Source of the DNA: Aestuariibaculum sediminum
GTDB lineage: Bacteria; Bacteroidota; Bacteroidia; Flavobacteriales; Flavobacteriaceae
DNA: 64,000 nucleotides
Assembly: GCF_014596945.1 (NCBI RefSeq)
Contig: NZ_JACVXB010000007.1
Coordinates: forward strand, 36,547-100,546
Reading direction: 5' to 3'
Shown here piece after piece: positions 28,169-36,864 of this stretch (positions within the stretch are counted from its first letter, which is position 1; the number at the start of each line of letters is the position of its first letter). Both the position numbers and the translations under genes were made by a program. Under the pieces are notes generated by a model. The model searched no databases. It worked only from the letters and a program-made list of their open reading frames with translations, and had not been told where the DNA came from.

Positions 28169-29557
28169 ATGGAGTTTAGTCATGATGACAACAATAATTT
28201 ACCTCTAACAAAATTTGAGTCCATGTTAAAAACAAACCACGTTTTGTTTTTTGACTCAGAGGAATTTGAAAACATCATTCATCACTATCTAAATCAAGGT
28301 AAAATAGCTTTAGCTAAAAAAGCAATAAAACTTGGTTTGGACCAGCATCCCTCCTCGGTTAATCTCAGGCTTTTTAAAGTTGAAGTTTATGTGTTTGAAA
28401 ACAAACTTATTGAAGCAGACACTTTGCTTAATGAACTTTATAATTTGGATCCGATGAATGAAGAAATCTACATCCAAAAAGCAAATATATTTTCTAAAAA
28501 AGACGAACATCAGCAAGCTATCGATGTGCTTAAAAAAGCACTTGAACTAACTGACGACGTCGTAGATTTGTATTCGCTTATCGGAATGGAATACCTTTTT
28601 CTTGATGAATTTGAAAAAGCCAAAGAATGCTTTATGAAGTGTTTGGAAGAGGATATAGAAGATTATTCTGCACTTTACAATGTGATTTACTGTTTTGACT
28701 TTTTGAATCAGCCTGAAGAAGCAATTGAATATTTAAATATATTCTTGGACAAAAACCCTTATTGCGAAGTAGCTTGGCATCAATTAGGCAAACAATACTA
28801 CAATTTAAAAAATTACAAAAAAGCATTAGCAGCCTACGATTTTGCCATCATTTCAGACGATACGTTTGTCGGTGCTTACCTCGAACGTGGAAAAGTTTTA
28901 GAAAAATTAAAACGTTTTAATGAAGCTATTGAAAACTACAGTATAACTTTAGAGTTAGACGACCCTACCTCATTTGCTTTACTGCGCATTGGAAACTGTC
29001 ATGAAAAGCTTCAAAATGATGAATTAGCCGTTCAGTATTATTACAAAACAGTACATGAGGACCCGTTATTAGATAAAGGTTGGATAGCCATAACACGTTT
29101 TTACAATAGAAAACGAAATTATCAAAAAGCGTTATATTACATAAATAAAGCGCTTAACATCGATTCTGAAAATGTTAATTACTGGAAATTATATTCTCAA
29201 ATTAATCATCGTTTAAATCATTTAGAAGAAGCAGAACGGGGCTTCAAAAAAACCCTAGAGTTAGGAAATTACGAATTAAATACCTGGTTAACAAGAGGCG
29301 ATATACTATTGAAATTAGGCGAACCAGAAGCTGCTATTTATAATTTTGAGCAAGCCATTGAGTTTTATCCCGAAAATTCGGAGATAGAATATCGTTTAGC
29401 TGGTTTATACTTTTCACTTAATGAAAATGATAAAGGTATTTTTTATCTAAAAAATGGTTTAAAGCATAATGAAGAGTTTTCGTTTATTATAGACGAACTA
29501 TTTCCTGGTGTTTCCAATAAAATCCTGGTAAAAAACATACTAAAAACGAATCAATAA
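28169..29557 (+). CDS. Tetratricopeptide-repeat protein
   Basis: 462 residues from ATG 28169; a GTG two codons earlier (28163) is an alternative. There is no signal peptide or membrane segment. Most of the chain (about residues 40-440) is TPR helices with the typical A..Y..A/W..LG/A...P spacing, for example the units around EAIEYLNIFLDKNPYCEVAWHQLG (two parts) and KKALAAYDFAI. It probably acts as a cytoplasmic scaffold; partners are unknown. It stands 155 bases after the aminotransferase gene and upstream of the DUF368 pair. Confidence 0.88.
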   Translation: MEFSHDDNNNLPLTKFESMLKTNHVLFFDSEEFENIIHHYLNQGKIALAKKAIKLGLDQHPSSVNLRLFKVEVYVFENKLIEADTLLNELYNLDPMNEEIYIQKANIFSKKDEHQQAIDVLKKALELTDDVVDLYSLIGMEYLFLDEFEKAKECFMKCLEEDIEDYSALYNVIYCFDFLNQPEEAIEYLNIFLDKNPYCEVAWHQLGKQYYNLKNYKKALAAYDFAIISDDTFVGAYLERGKVLEKLKRFNEAIENYSITLELDDPTSFALLRIGNCHEKLQNDELAVQYYYKTVHEDPLLDKGWIAITRFYNRKRNYQKALYYINKALNIDSENVNYWKLYSQINHRLNHLEEAERGFKKTLELGNYELNTWLTRGDILLKLGEPEAAIYNFEQAIEFYPENSEIEYRLAGLYFSLNENDKGIFYLKNGLKHNEEFSFIIDELFPGVSNKILVKNILKTNQ

Positions 29558-29609
29558 TCGGCTGTTTAATTAAAATGTATACCTTTGGTTTTTTACACAA
29601 AAACTAAAT

Positions 29610-30530
29610 ATGCAACGACGCTTAATTGATTATCTAATCATTTCTTTTAAAGGTTTAGCTATGGGGGCTGCCGATGCTGTTCCTGGAGTATCAGGAGGTA
29701 CCATCGCATTCATTTCAGGAATTTATGAAGAACTCATTTCCACTATAAGCAATATTAAACCTTCTCTATTTAAAACACTTTTTAAGCGAGGAATCAAAGC
29801 ATTTTGGCAAGAAGTTAATGGTAACTTTATTCTTGCTTTGTTAACTGGAATTATAATTAGTTATGTGTCGTTTATGAAATTGGCCAAGTTTCTTTTAGAA
29901 AACCACCCCATTTTAATCTGGTCATTTTTCTTCGGTCTAATCGTAGCCAGCATTTATTTCGTTGGAAAACAAGTTACAAAATGGAATGCTTCCATAATAA
30001 TTTCATTAATTATAGGCGCGCTTGTTGCCTTTTATATAAGTTCGCTGCCAGCTATGGAAAATAGTAACAGTAATTGGTTTTTATTTTTTGCTGGAGCAAT
30101 AGCCATATGTGCTATGATATTGCCAGGAATTTCAGGTTCTTTTATCCTTATCATTTTAGGAGCATACAAAACTTTAAGTGACGCCATTCATGATATGGAC
30201 ATTCAAAAATTAATCATTTTTTTCTGTGGTGCTTTTCTGGGGTTATTAAGCTTTAGTCACGCCTTAAAGTGGCTTTTTAAAAACTATCATAATATAACAC
30301 TTGCCTTACTAACTGGATTTATTTTCGGTTCTTTAAACAAAGTATGGCCTTGGAAGAACACGTTATCTTGGCATACCAATTCGGAAGGAATAAAATCTCC
30401 TTTAATTCAAGAGAGCATTTCTCCATTCTCCTATAATGGCGATAATCAATTTGTATTTGCTGTTTTCTTAATGTTTCTTGGTTTTTTAACTATTTTTATT
30501 CTAGAAAAAATAGGATCTAAACAAGCATAA
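29610..30530 (+). CDS. DUF368 membrane protein (PopT-type polyprenyl-phosphate transporter), copy 1
   Basis: 306 residues, about eight hydrophobic segments. Two inverted-repeat-like signatures are visible: GLAMGAADAVPGVSGGTIAF near residue 15 and AMILPGISGSFILIILGAY near residue 170. DUF368 proteins (PopT) were shown in other bacteria to return undecaprenyl phosphate across the cytoplasmic membrane for envelope synthesis. The next gene is a second copy whose ATG follows this stop codon without a gap. The C-terminal loop before the last helix is polar and longer than the others. Confidence 0.9.
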   Translation: MQRRLIDYLIISFKGLAMGAADAVPGVSGGTIAFISGIYEELISTISNIKPSLFKTLFKRGIKAFWQEVNGNFILALLTGIIISYVSFMKLAKFLLENHPILIWSFFFGLIVASIYFVGKQVTKWNASIIISLIIGALVAFYISSLPAMENSNSNWFLFFAGAIAICAMILPGISGSFILIILGAYKTLSDAIHDMDIQKLIIFFCGAFLGLLSFSHALKWLFKNYHNITLALLTGFIFGSLNKVWPWKNTLSWHTNSEGIKSPLIQESISPFSYNGDNQFVFAVFLMFLGFLTIFILEKIGSKQA

Positions 30531-31544
30531 ATGGAAAGTACCAGAACACTTAAAGACAAACTTTTTTTAATTCTGAAAGGTTTAGGAATGGGAGCTGCGA
30601 ATAAAGTTCCTGGTGTGTCTGGTGGTGTTGTAGCATTCGTTGCTGGGTTTTATGAAGAATTTATTTATTCCTTGAAAAAAATAAATGGGAAAGCTTTTAA
30701 ATTGCTCATAAATGGTCGTTATAAAAGTTTTTTCAATTATATCAATGGTCGTTTTATTAGCTTACTATTCTTTGGAATGATAATTAGCTATTTTAGCGTT
30801 TCTAAAGTATTAGACTACCTTATAGAACATTATGAACTTTACGTTTGGAGTGTTTTTTTTGGTATGATAATAGGCTCCATTTATTATATTAATAAAGATT
30901 TTAAAGATTGGAATTACCAAACCTATACCTCTCTGGCAATAGGCATATTAATTGGTGCAAGTATTAGTTTTCTAAATCCGGCGAAAGAAAATGACAACCT
31001 GTGGTTCGTTTTTTTCTGTGGGATTATAAGTGTTTCAGGTATGACACTACCCGGGTTTTCAGGGTCGTTTATCTTAATTCTTCTTGGGAATTATGTATTA
31101 CTGTTAGTAGATTCGGTAAATGCTCTTTACGATACATTTTCAGATATTATTCAGGGTAACTTCAGCTTTATAAATAATACCGAACGCATTAGAATGTTAC
31201 AGGTATTAGCGGTTTTTACTTTAGGTTCAATAGCAGGTTTGGTTACCTTTTCTCATATGCTAAGCTATATTTTGAAAAGATACAAGAGTATCACTTTATC
31301 TGCAATTATAGGTTTTATAATAGGATCTTTAGGTGTAGTGTGGCCTTGGAAACACACCATATATAAACTGTCTGATGACGGTTCAATTATATTAGATTCA
31401 ACAGGAACAAAAATAGTTGCAAATTACCAACGATACATCCCGCAATTAACTAACGAAACGTTTTACGCCATAGCCTTTATTTTCTTTGGCATTGCTATTG
31501 TTTTAGGTTTGGAATATTACGGACAAAAAACCAGAAAAATATAA
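30531..31544 (+). CDS. DUF368 membrane protein (PopT-type polyprenyl-phosphate transporter), copy 2
   Basis: 337 residues, about eight hydrophobic segments. It carries the same paired motifs as copy 1 (GMGAANKVPGVSGGVVAF and GMTLPGFSGSFILILLGNY) and the VWPWK element in the C-terminal half (copy 1 also has VWPWKN). The ATG is directly adjacent to the copy 1 stop codon, and its own TAA shares a base with the aroE ATG, so the three genes are translationally coupled. The copies have diverged considerably outside the motifs, suggesting an old duplication with possible specialisation. Confidence 0.9.
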   Translation: MESTRTLKDKLFLILKGLGMGAANKVPGVSGGVVAFVAGFYEEFIYSLKKINGKAFKLLINGRYKSFFNYINGRFISLLFFGMIISYFSVSKVLDYLIEHYELYVWSVFFGMIIGSIYYINKDFKDWNYQTYTSLAIGILIGASISFLNPAKENDNLWFVFFCGIISVSGMTLPGFSGSFILILLGNYVLLLVDSVNALYDTFSDIIQGNFSFINNTERIRMLQVLAVFTLGSIAGLVTFSHMLSYILKRYKSITLSAIIGFIIGSLGVVWPWKHTIYKLSDDGSIILDSTGTKIVANYQRYIPQLTNETFYAIAFIFFGIAIVLGLEYYGQKTRKI

Positions 31545-32287
31545 TGAACAAACTCGGACTTTTAGGCAGAAATATTTCATATTCATTTTCAAGATCTTAT
31601 TTTAAAAAGAAATTTGAAGATGAACAGATCCACAATACCACATATGAAAATTTTGATATCCCATCAATCGATGATTTACCCAAAATTCTTATAAATACAA
31701 AAGGATTAAAAGGATTTAATGTCACGATTCCGTACAAGCAAGAGGTTATTCCTTATCTCGATAAGCTTAATAAAAAAGCAAAAGCAATTGGTGCGGTTAA
31801 TACGATTAGAGTAACCAAAAAAGGAAAACTAATAGGTTACAATACCGATTGCTATGGTTTTAAGAAATCATTAAAGCCTCATTTAAAAAAACATCATAAA
31901 TCTGCATTAATATTAGGCACAGGTGGTGCGAGTAAAGCTGTAGCTTACAGTCTAGACAAACTAGGTATATCTTATAAATATGTATCCCGTTCGGCTTCGA
32001 AAGGCGTAGAATATACTTATAAAGACTTAACAGAATCTATAATAAAGGACAATAAAGTTATAGTAAACTGTACACCATTAGGCACTTTTCCTAATATTGA
32101 AAACCGACCAGATATCCCTTACAATGGCATAACGAGCAAACACATTCTTTTCGATTTAATTTACAATCCTGAAGAAACCACATTCTTAAAATTAGGCAAA
32201 AAACATCAAGCTAAAACAATTAATGGTTTAAATATGCTCATTTTCCAGGCCGAAAAAGCATGGTCAATCTGGAAAATCCCTATTTAA
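31544..32287 (+). CDS. aroE: Shikimate dehydrogenase
   Basis: 247 residues, at the short end for the family. Reduces 3-dehydroshikimate with NADPH in aromatic amino-acid synthesis. Motifs: substrate site GFNVTIPYKQ with catalytic K65, GAVNTIR, GYNTDCYGF, the nucleotide-binding GTGGASKAVAYSL, the NCTPLGTFP segment and the C-terminal NGLNMLIFQAEKAW. Its ATG overlaps the DUF368 copy 2 stop in ATAATGA. No other shikimate genes are nearby. Confidence 0.96.
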   Translation: MNKLGLLGRNISYSFSRSYFKKKFEDEQIHNTTYENFDIPSIDDLPKILINTKGLKGFNVTIPYKQEVIPYLDKLNKKAKAIGAVNTIRVTKKGKLIGYNTDCYGFKKSLKPHLKKHHKSALILGTGGASKAVAYSLDKLGISYKYVSRSASKGVEYTYKDLTESIIKDNKVIVNCTPLGTFPNIENRPDIPYNGITSKHILFDLIYNPEETTFLKLGKKHQAKTINGLNMLIFQAEKAWSIWKIPI

Positions 32288-32416
32288 AATGATTAAAAAT
32301 TGAACCTACCTTCAAATCGAAAACAAATAATTTGCTCTCTAAATATTTGTAAATAATAGACTTGTTAGTATCTTTAAACTCACAAACAAACAAAACGAAC
32401 CCTAACATTATTAATA

Positions 32417-34402
32417 ATGTCTGATTTGAATATGTTGCACGGAAAAGAAAATCAAAGTAAGAATGAAGAACATTCTGAAAAGGAAACAGTAGAAAATACA
32501 GTTAAAGAGTCTGCAGAAACCAATGAGGTTAACGCTTCTGAGCCTGTAGAGAACGATTCGACTACTGAAGAATCGAATTCTGAATTTAAATCAGAATCCG
32601 GAACAGAAGATGATGGTGTGGATGAAATTGACGAATCGAACGCTGAAGATGCCGAAGATGAGGGTCATAAAGACAGACACACTATAGAAATGAAGGACTA
32701 CGACACTATGTCGTTAGAAGCTTTAGCTATAGAATTAGAACGCCTACTTAGAACTGAAAAAGTTCAAGCCATAAAATCGCACGTCGAAGCACTCAATAAT
32801 GAATTTAAAAGTAAATTTCAAGCGCTTTTAGATGAGAAAAAAGAAGACTTCATAAATGAAGGAGGCAATGAAATTGATTTTTATTACTCTTCTCCTGTAC
32901 AAAAACGCTATAAGGCAGCATACAACGATTATCGTAAAAAGCGTAACGAGTACTATCAAAATATTGAAAAAAACCTGAAACAAAATTTAGCCGATAAGCT
33001 CGAAATCATTGAAGAACTTAAAGGCTTAATTAACGTTGAGGAAAATATCAATACCACATATAAACATTTTAAAGAACTACAGGAACGCTGGAAAAATACA
33101 GGGCCTATTCCAAGAGATAAATACAATAATGCATGGAATAGTTACCACCATCATGTAGAAATGTTTTACGATTTCTTGCATTTAAACAGAGATTTACGCG
33201 ATTTAGATTTTAAGCATAATTTAGAAAAGAAACTATTAATTATTGAGCGCGCCGAAGAGTTAGCAAAAGATGATAATGTTTTAAGAGCCTTTAGGGAGCT
33301 ACAAGAGCTTCATAAAATGTGGAAAGAAGAGCTCGGCCCAGTAAGTAAGGAACATCGAGAAGAAATATGGAGCAAATTTAAAGCTGCTACTAAAGTAATT
33401 AACGACAAGCGACAAGCTTATTTTCAGGAAATTGATAAAATTTATGAAAAAAACTTAGACGTTAAACTAGAAATTATTGATGCCATTAAGGCTATAACTG
33501 CTGAAGATATCAAAACGCATAACGGTTGGCAAAAGAAAATAAAAGAAGTAGAAGCCTTAAGAGAATCCTTTTTTAATGCCGGCAAAGTGCCTATTAAAGA
33601 AAATGAAAACACTTGGGCTAAATTCAAGGAAGCTGTTCGAACGTTTAATCGTCAGAAAAACGGATTTTATAAAGATCTAAAAAAAGAACAGTACAACAAT
33701 CTTCAAAAGAAACTAGATTTAATTAAAATTGCCGAGGACAATAAGGACAGTGAAGATTATGAAGTGACTACACCACTTATGAAGAAAATTCAAAGTGACT
33801 GGAAAAAAATTGGTCATGTTCCTAGAAAAGACAGCGATAAAATTTGGAAGCGCTTTAAAGCGGCCTGTAATCTTTATTTTGATAAATTACACGCACAGCG
33901 TAACGCAGCCAATAAAGAAGGCATGGAAGCTTTTTCTAAAAAATTAGAACTTTTAGATAAATTAAAAAGCTTAAATCCTTTTACCGACAAAGACAAAGGT
34001 ATCGAGCAAATTAAAGAATTTACAAATCAATGGAAAGAATTAGGTCGTGTCCCTAATGATAAACGCTATATTGAAGGTAAATTCAATAAAGCCGTAGATG
34101 AATTACTTTCTGGCTTAGAAATGGATAAAAACGAGGTTGAAATGATTAAGTTCGAGAATAAACTTGACCATATGAACACAGCCGACGATAATCGGGATTT
34201 AGACAACGAACGCTCCTTTATTCGTAAGAAGATTGATGAAGTGAAAAGCCAGATTAATCAGCTAGAAAACAATTTGCAATTTTTCACCAATGTAGATGAC
34301 GATAATCCTTTAGTAAAAGAAGTTCACAACAACATTAAAACACATAAAGAGTCTTTAGAACTTTGGGAGAATAAATTGAGTAAAATAAAGGAAATGTATT
34401 AA
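32417..34402 (+). CDS. DUF349 domain-containing protein
   Basis: 661 residues. An N-terminal tail of about 90 residues is very acidic and Ser/Glu/Asn-rich (low complexity). The rest is almost entirely helical, with at least five DUF349 repeats; each has a W plus (K/R) signature such as LQERWKNTGPIPRDKYNNAW and the similar segments around WKEELGPVSKEHREEIW, WKKIGHVPRKDSDKIWKRF and WKELGRVPNDKRY. There is no signal peptide, so it is probably cytoplasmic. Function of DUF349 is not established. Separated from aroE by 129 bases and ended by a strong terminator. Confidence 0.93.
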   Translation: MSDLNMLHGKENQSKNEEHSEKETVENTVKESAETNEVNASEPVENDSTTEESNSEFKSESGTEDDGVDEIDESNAEDAEDEGHKDRHTIEMKDYDTMSLEALAIELERLLRTEKVQAIKSHVEALNNEFKSKFQALLDEKKEDFINEGGNEIDFYYSSPVQKRYKAAYNDYRKKRNEYYQNIEKNLKQNLADKLEIIEELKGLINVEENINTTYKHFKELQERWKNTGPIPRDKYNNAWNSYHHHVEMFYDFLHLNRDLRDLDFKHNLEKKLLIIERAEELAKDDNVLRAFRELQELHKMWKEELGPVSKEHREEIWSKFKAATKVINDKRQAYFQEIDKIYEKNLDVKLEIIDAIKAITAEDIKTHNGWQKKIKEVEALRESFFNAGKVPIKENENTWAKFKEAVRTFNRQKNGFYKDLKKEQYNNLQKKLDLIKIAEDNKDSEDYEVTTPLMKKIQSDWKKIGHVPRKDSDKIWKRFKAACNLYFDKLHAQRNAANKEGMEAFSKKLELLDKLKSLNPFTDKDKGIEQIKEFTNQWKELGRVPNDKRYIEGKFNKAVDELLSGLEMDKNEVEMIKFENKLDHMNTADDNRDLDNERSFIRKKIDEVKSQINQLENNLQFFTNVDDDNPLVKEVHNNIKTHKESLELWENKLSKIKEMY

Positions 34403-34410
34403 TAACACAT

Positions 34411-34440
34411 AAAAAAAGCCGCTAAATAGCGGCTTTTTAT
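34411..34440. terminator. Bidirectional terminator between the DUF349 gene and the mqo remnant
   Basis: Stem AGCCGCT/AGCGGCT (34417-34434, AAAT loop) has seven A before and five T after, so it can serve both converging genes. The mqo remnant ends only about 20 bases away. Confidence 0.85.
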
Positions 34441-34458
34441 TTAAATATAATTTTCAAT

Positions 34459-35810
34459 TTAAAAACATTTTTCGATAACTTTTTGCATCACCGAATAAGA
34501 GGTTGACGCACCTGGAGAAGCCCCTAATAAAGCAGCAATAGACTTGTCTTTAGATACTATTATTTCTGTACCAAATTCAAGCTTTCCAAAGCCCTTTTTG
34601 TTTCGCTTTATAATTTGAACGCGTTGGCCAGCAACTACCATTTTCCAGTCGTCATCGCTTGCTTCAGGATAAAATTCTCTTAACATATCCATACGGTCCT
34701 TAAAACTTAAACTTACCTGTTTAATTAAATATTTTACCAATGGTAAATTTTGATAACCAGCTCCTAATAAACTCATGATATTATCAAATTCTACCGACCT
34801 CGGCAAATCAAACATTGAACCATGTTTCACAGGAATTTGGTTGTAAAACCAGCAAAAGGTCCGAATAGTAATTCTTTTCGCCCGTTAATCATTCGTGTAT
34901 CCATGTGAGGTACTGACATTGGTGGTGATCCTTTTTTAGCTTTACCGTATACCTTAGCCTGATGCTGTTCTATAATTTCTGGGTTTGTACATCGCAACCA
35001 CAATCCGCTAATTGGAAATCCTCCATATCCCCTAGCCTCTTTGATGTCACTTTTTTCCAATAAAGGTAAAGCACCACCACCAGCGCCAATAAAAACATAG
35101 TTTGAAACAATTTTCCAGTGCTTACCAACATTCTGTCCTTTTACAGACACTAACCAACGTTTATTATCGGTTTTTTGTAAATTATAAACATTACTATTGT
35201 TAATCAATTTAACATTAGGCTGCTTTCCTAAAAAGCGAAATAACTGATCTGCAACCTCTCCAAAATTAACATCGTATCCATTTTCGAAATACGTTGCAGC
35301 AAGTGCCTCTTTTTCGCTTCTGCCCTGCATCATTAAAGGAATCCACTCTTTAATCTTATCGATGTCTTTTGAAAAGAGCATGTCTTTAAAATGTGGTCTT
35401 TCTTTAAGTGCTTTCCAACGCTTTTCTAAATAGGCCACATTTTTCTTTCCTTCAACAAAACTTAAATGAGGTACTTTATTGATACACTTTGAAAGGTTTT
35501 TAATATATCCCTTATCAGCACAATTCTCCCAAAATTCCAAGGTATCATTAAATTGCTCCGAAATATCAATGGCTTTAGATATATCTATCTCTCCTTTTTT
35601 CTCGGGCGTGTAATTTAATTCACAATTTCCTGCATGTCCTGTTCCTGCATTATTCCAGGCTTCAGAACTTTCTTCTGCCATTTTAGGTAACTTTTCTAAA
35701 ACAGTAATTTTCTTGCCTGGAAATTTCTCAAAAAGTAGAATTGCCAATGTGGCACTCATTATCCCTCCTCCAATAAGTACAAATTCGGAATGCTTTATCG
35801 TTTTTGCCAT
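34459..35810 (-). pseudogene. mqo: Malate:quinone oxidoreductase, frameshifted and C-terminally truncated
   Basis: Two overlapping reading frames together encode an Mqo-like FAD protein. The upstream part (35810 to 34827, 327 residues) has LIGGGIMSATLA, NNAGTGHAGNCELNYTP and ends ...LLFGPFAGFTTKFL then TGA. The downstream part (34830 to 34459) continues KHGSMFDL...AGQRVQIIKR...AALLGASPGASTSYSVM. In E. coli Mqo the corresponding junction reads TKFLKNGS with nothing between, so the TGTG at 34831-34828 looks like a 2-base duplication. The chain also stops right after GASPGASTSYSVMQKVIEKCF, where known Mqo proteins have several tens more residues. Mqo oxidises malate to oxaloacetate at the membrane and feeds quinone. 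A sequencing error could explain the frameshift but not the short C-terminus. Confidence 0.85.
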
Positions 35811-35982
35811 TTTTGAAACCTTGTTTCTTTAATATTTGGCTGCAAAGATAATTGTTTAGGAAACAATAAAAATTCTTATTTCCTACAATATTTTTTATTT
35901 TTAAAAAATTAAAATATTACATATCAATTATTAATAATATTGTATAGTTTGTTCATTGAAAACGCATTAAATATAATTAGTT

Positions 35983-36756
35983 TTAAAGCTTTTTAGCCTC
36001 ATCCCAGAATACATCCATTTCGGCAAGGGTCATATCTTTTAACGGTTTGTTTAGACTTTGCGCCTTTTCTTCTAAATATTTAAAACGTTTTGAGAATTTT
36101 TTATTGGTTCGTTCTAAAGCATTTTCAGGGTTAACATTTAAAAATCGGGCATAATTTACCATTGAAAATAAAACATCTCCAAATTCGCTTTCTATAGCAT
36201 CTAGGTTATTGGTTTCTATTTCAGCTTTTAATTCACTTAGCTCTTCTTCTACCTTTTCCCAAACTTGATTAGGTTCTTCCCAGTCGAATCCAACACCAGC
36301 TACCTTCTCCTGAATTCTGTTAGCTTTAACTAACGCAGGTAAACTATTGGGAACACCTTCTAACACACTTTTTTTACCTTCTTTCAGTTTCAGGTTTTCC
36401 CAGTTTCGCTTTACATCTTCTTCATTTTCAACTTTCACATCGCCATAAATATGAGGGTGTCTGGAAATTAATTTCTCACAAATTCCATTACATACATCGG
36501 CAATATCAAATTCATTCGTTTCACTTCCTATTTTTGAATAAAATACAATATGCAACAATACATCTCCTAACTCCTTTTTAACCTCATCTAGATCATTATC
36601 TAAAATAGCATCTCCTAACTCGTATGTCTCTTCAATCGTTAAATGTCTTAAGGTTTCCATGGTTTGCTTTTTGTCCCATGGGCATTGCGCCCTTAGCTCA
36701 TCCATTATAGTTAATAATCTGTCGAATGCTTGAAGTTGCTCTGCTCTTGTATTCAT
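35983..36756 (-). CDS. mazG: Nucleoside triphosphate pyrophosphohydrolase MazG
   Basis: 257 residues, the full two-domain form. All-alpha NTP pyrophosphohydrolase with two MazG domains. The N-terminal domain shows CPWDKKQTMETLRHLTIEE (metal-binding EExxE region ETYEL), followed by KKELGDVLLHIVFYS. The second domain shows KVEEELSELKAEI, ESEFGDVLFSMVNYAR and the ALERTNKKFSKRF ending. Removes abnormal NTPs and may lower ppGpp in some species. It stands alone between mqo and acnA. Confidence 0.95.
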   Translation of the reverse strand: MNTRAEQLQAFDRLLTIMDELRAQCPWDKKQTMETLRHLTIEETYELGDAILDNDLDEVKKELGDVLLHIVFYSKIGSETNEFDIADVCNGICEKLISRHPHIYGDVKVENEEDVKRNWENLKLKEGKKSVLEGVPNSLPALVKANRIQEKVAGVGFDWEEPNQVWEKVEEELSELKAEIETNNLDAIESEFGDVLFSMVNYARFLNVNPENALERTNKKFSKRFKYLEEKAQSLNKPLKDMTLAEMDVFWDEAKKL

Positions 36757-36817
36757 GAATTATAATTTTTTATAAAAATACGATTATAAATGATTCTCAT
36801 ACATTGATTAAAACAAA

Positions 36818-36841
36818 ATATCCAGCCGTTTGGCTGGATAT
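36818..36841 (-). terminator. Terminator of the acnA-type aconitase gene
   Basis: Perfect 10-bp stem ATATCCAGCC/GGCTGGATAT with a 4-base loop. On the minus strand it continues into TTTTGTTTT. It starts 24 bases after the stop. Confidence 0.75.
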
Positions 36842-36864
36842 TTATCTATCAATAATTTTAAATT

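Noticed and set aside
34827-34830. Programmed frameshift in mqo
   Set aside because: No slippery heptamer is present at the junction and the C-terminus is also missing, so decay or error is a better explanation.
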